From Plakobranchus ocellatus (lineage: Eukaryota; Mollusca; Gastropoda; Plakobranchidae), in the NCBI GenBank assembly GCA_019648995.1, contig BLXT01007506.1, positions 205,071 through 236,197 on the forward strand: 31,127 nt of DNA. The letters are read 5' to 3'. The notes beneath the pieces were generated by a model. That model was not told the DNA's origin, ran no database searches, and saw nothing but the letters and a program-made list of their open reading frames with translations. Position numbers and translations under genes: made by a program. Below, piece after piece: positions 24,583-31,127 of the stretch. Numbering within the stretch: position 1 is the stretch's first letter; every line of letters begins with the position of its first letter.

Positions 24583-24653
<71 letters not shown>

Positions 24654-27600
24654 AATAATCCATCAACATCATTCAACAAGCATTTGCACTCCTTTAACCT
24701 TCAGAAATCAGTTTACTGTATGATTTGTTGCTATGTGTGGCCGCACAACAGCCGCCTACAACTGGGTCAGCTCTCTACATGTATAACTTTGGACCGTCTC
24801 CAAGATTTACATAGCACACTGAACTCTTCATTAACAAACTGTACTTTCAAAATCATACGATTCTCAGGTTTTTGCTGAATTTTGGTTTTCTTTTTTTTTA
24901 AGCCCTGTGTGGTTAAGAAAATTTGCCTTAGAATTTCACTGCATGTGTGAGAAAGGCAGACACACAGGAAGTATGTAACTGAGGTGCCAGCAACCAACAC
25001 TTTTTTGACATGTGCATTCTTTCAACCTATCACTCCTTTTATATTGCTTATTATTATATTATTATCATCTATGACACTATGAGCTTTTTCTTGGATATTA
25101 ATTTACTAAATGAAAATGATGCAGTGACTTCAGGAAGATTTTTTTTTTCCGAGTAAAACCCCCTGTGGCTGAAACCTATCTTTATTAGAGGTATGGCTTT
25201 ATCCTGTTTGTTGTGACATTTAAATAAATTATCTCAGGAGAGTCTTAAATTTGAATTCATCTTTAGAGTATCAATCTTTTAATGTAAATATAACGAGCAT
25301 ATTTATGAATATTGAAAAAAATTGATGTTACATATGAGACAATCTCAATTCATGTTTGTAAACTGCGACTTATACTTACTAGAACTGGTTCCGAAAGTTG
25401 TGTGAATATTAGTATGTTACACTCACCTCTCTCACAACTCTTTCTACCAGGCTGCATGCTGGGAACAACTGCCGCTCCTTGCTGTGCACTTCTCCCATCC
25501 ATGTTCCGTTTCCTCCAAATATCTTCTGTCTAGAGTCCTCAGATTTGACAGTCTTGGCCAAGCCAGCGCCAAGGCCTGGGGACTGTGAAGATGACCAGTT
25601 TTCCCCACTCTCTTTCTCGCTTTTCACCACCCTCAAGTCCTTCTCATCACCAAAAGTGCCTCTCTGAGCTTTCATGGCCTGGTCCTCTCTCATTTTCCAC
25701 AAGCTGTCCACCTGGCCTCTGAACAACCCAAGCTCTGTTTTCAACTCCTTCTTGACTTTCCCTTGAGCAAAACCCTCGCTGTAGGCTCTCTGCTCACAAT
25801 GCTGATTAATATCAAGTTTTATATCTTTCTTCTGACTTTCTTCTGAGAGATTGGTTTGCATCTTCTGTTTATTCTCCCCAATCAGGGCTTGGATCACAAA
25901 ATTCTCCGTAGGGAGAATCCCCTTCGGCATGTGGTTGCCAGGTTTTGAAAATGGGGCTGGATTGTTGGTACCTGCGTTGAGCTTATTATCCATTGCATTG
26001 CCTCCTTGAGAAGCATCCGATCCGCTGTCGGAAAGCTCAGAGGATTTGAAGAGTTGTTCAACAATATGATCCACAATTTTTTTGCCGCAGGCAGCTATAG
26101 GATTCAGGATCCTCATTTCACTTAAAATACTCTGGGTTTTGAGCTCTGCTGGCCCTGAGAGATCCTTAGATTGCATAGCTTCTGACTCAAAGACTTTCAA
26201 CTGAGGCTCTCCTTTTTTCGCAGCAGCCTTTCGTTGCCCTCGTTTCGATGAATTTTTTCCTGCAGCTGAAACTGACCCCATTTCCGCATCCGCAGCATTT
26301 CTCTTCTTCCGCCTACCCCTTGGCACTTTACCACCTGTACAGGTCTCCTCATTTAATAGAGGACTTTCTTTATCAGAGGCAACAGCACGTCCATTCTTTC
26401 TTGATCTTTTTGCACCTTTTCTGTTTGAAGGCTTGTCCACTTTAGAACTTGGCTCCTGCATCTCACTGCTGGGTGGATTCATGGGAGGAGGCAATTGCTG
26501 ACAGGTTTTGGCATCGTGAGGCATTTGTTGCTGCCTGTGAACTTCACTGCTATTGGATGAGTGGCGGAAAGTGGCATCATCCTTCCAAAATTCGATCTTG
26601 TCTGGTTTTTCATCACTCAGAGTGGGCGAGGTCTTATCTCTCCATCCTCCGGCTCCCAGATCAACTTTGAGAGTGTCAGATGAAAGTCCGAAAGAGGTGG
26701 ACACAACAGATAAGGTGGAGGGGTCTGAGGGAGAAAAGGAATTCTGCGAGGCCAATGGCAGAAGTGGTGAGGGCAAAACCATATTGGCTGAGTAGTTTGA
26801 ATTGCTGGATGATGGCAGCCTACCTGCAGAAACAATGTGGGGGGAAGTTGCTAAGGACTGAAACGCTGTCTGCGTTGCTGATGCTGCTAGTGATGATGAT
26901 GGTAGTGGTGGTGGTGTGGAGAGGGAGCTGTTCTCCGTCAAGGCAGAGGAGGATGTTGTTCCTTGCGAGAGTTGAAGCATCAGTTTTGGATGGCTGCTGG
27001 CATTGAAAGATCTTGTTGGAGGGGCTAGGGAAGGCATAGAGGACTTGACTGCTGCCAAAGGCTGCTTGGCCATCAGACAACTGGATAAGATACTGGACCC
27101 ACTTGTGGTTGATAGTGCTGGTCTGCTCAAGAGGGAATTCCCAATATTACTGCTATTGCTCAGACTGAGTGGAGTATTCTTATCGCTACAGCTGCTGCTG
27201 TTGATTTGACTAATGCTACTGGTAGAACGCAGCGCTTTACTGATTATACTCTCCTTGTCATAGTTGTAAAAACTAGGACTTGCCCTCGCACTACTGATGG
27301 TGGTACTGACAACACTCGCACCCGAAGGGAAGACAAGTCTGTGAGGCGACTGCATTTGCATTGGCTGCATTGTGGAACTGTTGGAAACACTGGATGCATA
27401 GTTTTCTTTACTGACAACTTGACCTGCAAGCTGGGTGGATGTCATGAGCTGCAGCCTGTCATCCAGAGCAGTAGATGATGTCGATGGGGTTGCCTTTCTT
27501 TCTCTATCAGATGCAGGACTCTCGGGCAGAGGCAACAACTTTGACGGTGCGATGGAGCCATCTGCTGCACCCATTAGGTTGTGATTGTCTCTTTCTCCTT

Positions 27601-30600
27601 GGAGTAGCAGCAGTTTATTTCTGTCTTCCTCCATCTTCTCCTCGACCAGCATTCTCTGGGCCCATTTCTTCTTGAGCTTTCCCTCACTGTATGACGCTCC
27701 ACCCTGCGATCTTGAAGGTGCAGTCGCAGGAACATTACAGTCCCTCAGCTCTGATTCAGATCTGAAACCCACGACAGTTGTCAAGCCTGTTTGACGGTTC
27801 ATTTCAGAGCTCAACATTGAAGGCTTGGAGATAGGCATAAACACAGAAGAGGAAGAGGATAATGTTTCAACAGCTGTGTGAACTGTTCCAGACGCAGGCA
27901 TTCTCAGGGCTGTTGCTGGCAGTGATAAGTTTGATGGTGCTGGAGAGGTCAAAGTGAGCTGCTGGGGCGGCGACGACAATGCCACAGATGATTCTGAAGC
28001 TGGCAAGGCCAGAGGGAACTGGTGTCTGACTGCAAATGGGGCAGACTGTGGTGCAGCTGATGCCAACGTGACTGACAGGCTCAGGCTACTTGGTGAGTCT
28101 GCTGCTTGAGGTCTGCAGTTCGAGGATAAAGGATCTCGCCACTGATGGAACTCTGGGTTACGGTGGTTCTGAGCAAGATATCATACACACACAAATAGGT
28201 CATTTTATAAAATGTATGATCAAACATTAAGAAAAGACAAAGCAAACAGATGCCATCTAGGTATTGACTGTGTTTTAATTTTCAATCTGTTTTATATTTT
28301 ACACCAATGAAGCCTAAGTGTCGTAACATTTGGATGTTTCTCTAAAACTGATTTATTTTGCGAGTCCTGTTGAGTTTTTCTATATAATATTATGTGGGCA
28401 ACTGTCTACTTTGTCTTCACTTTTTATATCAATTCAGTTGTCATTCCATTCTTTGGATCGTAGATTTTACATTGCCTGTAGTGTTTCTTACCCTTTTATA
28501 ATTATATTAAACCAAACATTAAGACAAACTCAGTATATTTTGAAGGCCTAGAAAATTCAGAAAATAAACATGATGTACATGTGATTTGACAGGAAGTTCA
28601 CTATGGGTTATTTTTAATAACACAGCACTTTAAATATATATGAACCACAAATTAATTTTTCTAATTCGGCTGCAAACAATAAATGCCCAAGCATCAAACA
28701 TGTATGTCACAGTCCAACAAAATGAGCAAAGTTGTGAATTTATGTGGCTGGATTCAACTCAAACTCCTACATTGAAGATATAAAATCTACCATCCTCTTA
28801 AGTGCAGAAATGGATATCAATAGAAAGTTTTATACTAAAGAAACGATTCATTCTTGTTCCTTCAGGGTTTTAATTTTAAAATCACTCTTGTAAATTTGCA
28901 ATTCTACACCCTCGTCTTGATGTGCTAAGCAAAATTTTGCTCAGACGCTAGAAAAGTCCTACAAAAAACTTAAGTGCTTTTGGGAAACTGAGGTCTCTGA
29001 TATTTGAAAGCATTCAATGATCAATGAATTCTTAGAACATCGATTTTCATTCGGCTTGACTTAGAAAAAGCATAAAAGTTAAACATCAGTGCAAATTTCA
29101 CCTTTTTTTTATGTGGTGTTTTTTATTAAAACTTAGCTCACTCACACAGGTCTTGAGCCCTCATCCAATTTATAAGCAACAAATTGCGCATTGAACCCAT
29201 TGGTTTTGCAATACCCGTTCGTGAAAGTATGTAGGCTGTGACTAATTTGTATCACCCTATAGAAGAGCTTAAAATCTGAATGTCGATGCCAACTAATTTA
29301 CCGTCAAGCTAAATGACCGAATGTTTGTGTGCCTTTTTTAAAACCTTTGTAACTCATCTTAGAGACTAATGCAACATCTGAATATTTTCAGCATTTTTCT
29401 AAAATTAAAAAAAAAAAGTAATGTGAAGCAATAAGTTTTTAATCTTCTGTAATTTTGAAACCCTCAGAGTTACTGCATATTTCCCTACAAAGGGTTTTTT
29501 TTTCACAGTCACTGACCTGGATCAAACCTCCCTGAGAAGATTTTGCAGACCTATCAACAGAATCAGCTGAGAGTAACTTGGTCAATGTGTCCGGCCTTGT
29601 TGAGGGTGGTAGCCGATGCGGCATAACATCAGGCACAGATGCTCGCAAGTTTGGTGGCAGGAGGTAACCTGCATCAGATGTGGCTACAAGATCTTCGTGG
29701 CGAGGTTGCATCATCATCCTGGCAACCATTGACGTGGGTGGATGAGAGTCAAATCCGGGACGGGGAAGTGCCTGCAAGCCAACAAGAGAGCATTTTTCCA
29801 TTCCAGTTGCAGTTCTTGTTTGATCACTTAAACTTGCGAAGAACTTGCGATCCATCAAGTCGATTTCAGATTTTCTGAACCATCGATTGTTCACACCAGA
29901 TGGCACTGTACCTGACGCTGACGGTATATCTGAGCCAGTGTCATCATGCACGTGCTGGAGGGGAGGAGGTGGTGAGAAAGATGGGATTGACTCTGTGGCA
30001 GAAGAAGAGACCTTTCTATAGCGATGATTTGCTGATTTATATCTTTCAACTGATGCATAGGAATCCCCAAAAGATGATATGGGAGGAGGTCCATCAGAAA
30101 CAGCCTTCGAGGTTGAAAAATGTTCTTCTTTGCTTTTGTGAAAGGATCTCACTTCATGTTCTTGTCCTATTGGCCGTGATCGAGGCATGGACAGATTTAA
30201 AGGATTCAAGTCCCCCTCAGCCACCGCACGGTGATCGGACCATGCAGGCCAGTCCCTCCTTGTGTGAGTTTCACCATCACTGCTGACATGGGAAAATGTG
30301 GCATTACCACTTGTGTCTTTTACACCTCCATAGCTCGTCCCGAAGTCTGAAGAATTTTGAGAGTTGGAAGAGAAGGGGTGGATTTCTCTGCGGTTGATAT
30401 GCTGGTCATGTTCAACCTCATCCATCCTTCTCACAGACCCCATGTCCTGAATCTTGTGATCTGCACCTGGATCTGAAACTTTCTCTCCAGCCCCACTGAT
30501 GTCTGACCTGCACAGGTGAGTCCTCTGTAAGTTCTCACAGCTTTTAGCAGACCCATCGTCCTCGGGTGGCTTTCCCCAATGCTTGGCTCGTTTTTTGAGA

Positions 30601-30773
30601 GGTCCCAGGTGAGAGGAATTGTTGTAAGGAGAACCCAGTGATCGGTACAGATTTTCACCCATAACAAGATCTTGTTGAGAGGCTGCTTTAGTTGATGTGA
30701 GAGCAGCAGGGCTTTTAGGAGATGCAGAGGTTACAGCACTGGCCTCTGAGGTTTGTAGTTCAGTGGAGCACAT
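12498..30773 (-). CDS. Large Ser-rich putative nuclear regulator, 8 exons, 5' partial
   Basis: This is a spliced gene model of eight coding exons (30773-29517, 28168-25427, 22693-22444, 20174-19784, 19185-19018, 18752-18481, 17373-17257, 14392-12498). They sum to 7092 nt, or 2363 residues plus TGA. Every junction has AG acceptor and GT donor, and the phases (0,0,1,2,2,1,1) match across all seven introns, which is strong support. The protein is rich in Ser, Thr, Pro, Ala and Gln. Along it I see: PLNLS at residues 191-195 (CtBP-type); a charged helix near 578-613; a basic stretch near 1000-1070 with an AT-hook-like PRGRRKKR; another helical segment near 1212-1253; a CxxC pair near 1344; a Glu-rich tract followed by a basic segment (RKSRRANRGQKYQ) in exon 4; NLS-like KRRRVKGR and RKRKARK in exons 6 and 7; and a Lys-rich, low-complexity C-terminal third. 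No enzyme domain is visible. I do not recognise the family. Nuclear transcription or chromatin function is inferred from composition and motifs. The N-terminus probably lies beyond the window. Confidence 0.85.
15365..15909. repeat. Diverged tandem repeats bordering the assembly gap
   Basis: Four related segments start near 15369, 15529, 15648 and 15868. Each has a form like a(c)agt-acAGGyAAGGCA(g) followed by GATGATAATnA and then AT-rich filler with a T run. Spacing is irregular (about 160, 119 and 220 bp). The last copy runs straight into the N block. Confidence 0.55.
15910..16528. other. Assembly gap, 619 N
   Basis: A continuous run of N inside intron 7. Any open frames called across it are artefacts. 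Confidence 1.
17157..17247 (+). other. tRNA-like relic or SINE head
   Basis: GGGGTGT (17157-17163) can pair over 7 bp (two G-U) with ACACCTT (17233-17239). AGAATGGATAGCGA resembles a D arm such as that of tRNA-Arg, and a run of ten T at 17238-17247 could be a Pol III terminator. The T arm and B box are poorly matched, so this is not a functional tRNA. It is best read as a decayed tRNA-derived SINE or tRNA pseudogene, lying 10 bp from the exon 7 donor. Confidence 0.3.
17257..17373 (-). CDS. Exon 7 (117 nt, symmetric phase 1-1) with basic cluster
   Basis: The acceptor is ATCAAATCCAG/AACCCC and the donor is AGTCCAG/GTGAGT. It encodes PPSNMNNLTAPAVTGSRKRK then ARKHCITRISVVGQQSS. The RKRKARK run is a likely NLS. 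It is too short to stand out as an ORF and is supported by splice sites plus phase continuity with exons 6 and 8. In-frame skipping is possible. Confidence 0.75.
17374..18480 (-). other. Intron 6 (1107 bp) with microsatellites
   Basis: GTGAGA donor and AAATCCAG acceptor. It holds an (AT)n tract at 17507-17537 and a (GTT)n tract at 17554-17574. A short open stretch at 17600-17760 on the minus strand lacks a usable donor and is not called. Confidence 0.7.
18481..18752 (-). CDS. Exon 6 (272 nt) with NLS-like cluster
   Basis: The acceptor is CTCATGCCAG/TTTTGATC and the donor is GCTGGAG/GTGAGA, phase 2 to 1. It starts FDLEKEIESLPVCSLENLGE followed by KRRRVKGR, a good monopartite nuclear-localisation-like cluster. 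The rest is Gly/Ser/Thr/Ala-rich with no recognisable domain. The first 25 residues look more constrained than the remainder. Confidence 0.8.
19018..19185 (-). CDS. Exon 5 (168 nt, symmetric phase 2-2)
   Basis: The acceptor is AAAAACCCAG/CTCACAAG and the donor is TTGCAAG/GTAGGC. Joined to exon 4 it reads SSQEDSADAIVDQKKAMKRR, then a Ser-rich linker with SLSRSSSVSSQ, which looks like a phosphorylatable Ser/Arg patch. The length is a multiple of three and the phases match on both sides, so it could be skipped without a frameshift. Confidence 0.8.
19784..20174 (-). CDS. Exon 4 (391 nt) with Glu-rich tract and basic motif
   Basis: The acceptor is TTTTTTTCAG/AAGATCTGG and the donor is GATCAAG/GTAAGC, phase 1 to 2. 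It encodes a compact, less repetitive segment (ALLGNHNQLTYQQLRATESS) and a helix starting MADLIKHHLEQQ. A Glu-rich tract of two E-runs separated by KQRRQEAQDG follows, then RKSRRANRGQKYQELIKEG and IIQPSRERL. The mix of predicted helix and the basic RRANRGQKYQELI motif makes this the most protein-domain-like part of the gene. The Glu tract comes from TCC/TCT repeats on the plus strand at about 19905-19980 and may vary in length. Confidence 0.87.
20175..22443 (-). other. Intron 3 (2269 bp)
   Basis: GTGAGA donor and poly-T/CAG acceptor. More than half is the minisatellite. A hairpin-forming segment lies at 20751-20814. No exon is supported inside. Confidence 0.75.
21108..22365. repeat. Minisatellite, about 22-bp unit with higher-order structure
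   Basis: Tandem copies of a unit like CAGCCCACAGTTGCTAATAT plus CT. In the left part a longer block containing AGCCCACAGTAGCTACCATC recurs six times. In the right part (about 21950-22310) two diverged units alternate as a 44-bp pair, one with TCAGCCCACAG and one with TGTGCCCATAG. It lies in intron 3, ending about 80 bp from the exon 3 donor. Confidence 0.95.
22444..22693 (-). CDS. Exon 3 (250 nt, phase 0 to 1)
   Basis: The acceptor is AAATTTTCAG/GTCTGTGG and the donor is CTCAACG/GTGAGA. Reading in phase 0 after exon 2 gives VCGSPPEKRSCFSCQRKEEL, then a Pro/Ser-rich stretch ending NNNSPLN. The CFSC pair with a nearby Cys could be part of a small metal site, but four well-spaced ligands are not visible, so this is only a possibility. 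The exon lies between the minisatellite of intron 3 (about 80 bp from its donor) and the 2.7-kb intron 2. Confidence 0.8.
22694..25426 (-). other. Intron 2 (2733 bp)
   Basis: GTGAGT donor and TTTTCAG acceptor. It contains the compound microsatellite at 24561-24650 and weakly similar dispersed segments near 23388-23460, 23799-23850 and 23920-24060. No coding sequence is supported. Confidence 0.75.
24561..24650. repeat. Compound microsatellite (CT)n(GT)n(GA)n
   Basis: About 18 nt of CT, then about 22 nt of GT with one interruption, then 50 nt of GA. The CT and GA blocks are complementary, so a hairpin with a GT loop is possible. It sits in intron 2. Confidence 0.95.
25427..28168 (-). CDS. Exon 2 (914 codons, longest exon)
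   Basis: The acceptor is CTTGCTCAG/AACCAC and the donor is GAGAGAG/GTGAGT, phase 0 both ends. The open frame runs the whole 2742 nt, and the first 34 codons, including NPEFHQWRDP, join exon 1 in frame. The first two thirds is Ser/Thr/Pro low-complexity sequence. It is interrupted by a charged helix (KLKKKWAQRMLVEEKMEED, about residues 582-600). A Lys/Arg-rich stretch near 1000-1070 includes PRGRRKKR, which is AT-hook-like but lacks the canonical GRP core. Two less degenerate segments follow: GKKIVDHIVEQLFKSSEL and, near the end, a Lys/Glu helix (VKKELKTELGLFRGQVDSLW). These are the best candidates for conserved interaction segments. Confidence 0.85.
28169..29516 (-). other. Intron 1 (1348 bp)
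   Basis: GTCAGT donor and TTGCTCAG acceptor. AT-rich; I see no gene, RNA or recognisable repeat inside. Confidence 0.75.
29517..30773 (-). CDS. Exon 1 of window (419 codons)
   Basis: The exon starts at an ATG immediately behind the acceptor ATACCAG and ends at ATCCAG/GTCAGT, phase 0 at both ends. Because a splice acceptor precedes it, the ATG is either an internal Met or the start codon after a non-coding 5' exon; the sequence does not decide. The encoded segment is polar and low in complexity, with a basic patch LKKRAKHWGK near residues 59-68. PLNLS at 191-195 resembles the PxDLS peptide bound by CtBP co-repressors (family knowledge, not shown here). A His/Pro/Ser-rich part containing PPPISSF and FSPPPPLQ follows. 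No structured domain is evident. Confidence 0.8.
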
Positions 30774-31127
30774 CTGGTATGAAAGTAGAACAAATATAAA
30801 AAGAACATAATGAGTGCATGCATTTTAATAACTTTTTTTTCTCCATGAGAAAGTCAATCTGTTAATACTGCCTAAGTGAGTTTAATATAGCCAATAGGCA
30901 CTGCTAACCCACATATGGTAAAACTTATTTTAATCTTTCCCCAACAAAACAATTCAGATTAAAAACTCACATAGTCATTCAAAACAATTTGTCTTCATCA
31001 TTTCCCTCACAAAAAAAAATATATACATACAAGCTCCTTTTAAGGCATAAGAAGTCACCAGAAAAGAGTACATATAAAGAAAAGCATATAAACATCAAGT
31101 TTAATAAAGACAAAAAAAAAAAAAAAA
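30774..31127 (-). other. Intron or upstream sequence of the large gene
   Basis: AT-rich sequence upstream of exon 1 with no coding signal. The AG acceptor at 30775-30774 with a preceding pyrimidine-rich stretch implies an intron. The window ends in a 15-base A run on the plus strand. Confidence 0.5.

Noticed and set aside
12498..30773. Assignment of the large gene to BAHCC1/TNRC18-type or ASXL-type proteins
   Set aside because: General architecture (long, disordered, basic patches) is similar, but no BAH, Tudor, DEUBAD or PHD domain is visible in the window.

Overview
This is a stretch of an animal nuclear genome, AT-rich and full of homopolymers, microsatellites and minisatellites, with two assembly gaps. 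Long introns with canonical GT/AG borders, a decayed non-LTR retrotransposon of a type common in invertebrates, and a TTAA-flanked short DNA transposon all point to an invertebrate. A mollusc is my best guess, but the sequence does not prove it.

The right 60% (12.5-31.1 kb) holds the 3' part of one large minus-strand gene. I can follow eight coding exons: 30773-29517, 28168-25427, 22693-22444, 20174-19784, 19185-19018, 18752-18481, 17373-17257 and 14392-12498. All seven junctions have GT/AG sites and keep a single open frame of 2363 codons to a TGA at 12500-12498. Exon 1 begins at an ATG directly behind an AG acceptor, so the true 5' end is probably outside the window. The protein is Ser-rich and mostly disordered, with basic NLS-like and AT-hook-like patches, a CtBP-type PLNLS motif, short predicted helices and an acidic Glu tract. 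I see no catalytic domain and do not recognise the family. A nuclear transcription or chromatin regulator is the likeliest role, by inference.

The introns carry most of the other structure. Intron 3 has a 1.25-kb minisatellite of about 22-bp units with higher-order arrangement. Intron 2 has a compound CT/GT/GA microsatellite. Intron 7 has diverged repeats leading into a 619-base gap, two copies of an interspersed-repeat-like motif, and a tRNA-like relic beside the exon 7 donor. The stop codon itself lies in a 49-bp tandem repeat.

From about 3.4 to 12.5 kb there is no convincing gene. The strand that would be the gene's sense strand is U-rich, so some or all of this may be a very long 3' UTR; it contains 36-bp and 42-bp tandem repeats and two AU-rich-element-like clusters. 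From about 1.2 to 3.2 kb lies a dead LINE on the minus strand, split by a 397-bp piggyBac-type MITE that landed in a TTAA of the reverse-transcriptase ORF. Removing the element and one TTAA rejoins the LINE reading frame. The first 1.2 kb is microsatellite, a polypurine tract and an unassigned open stretch.
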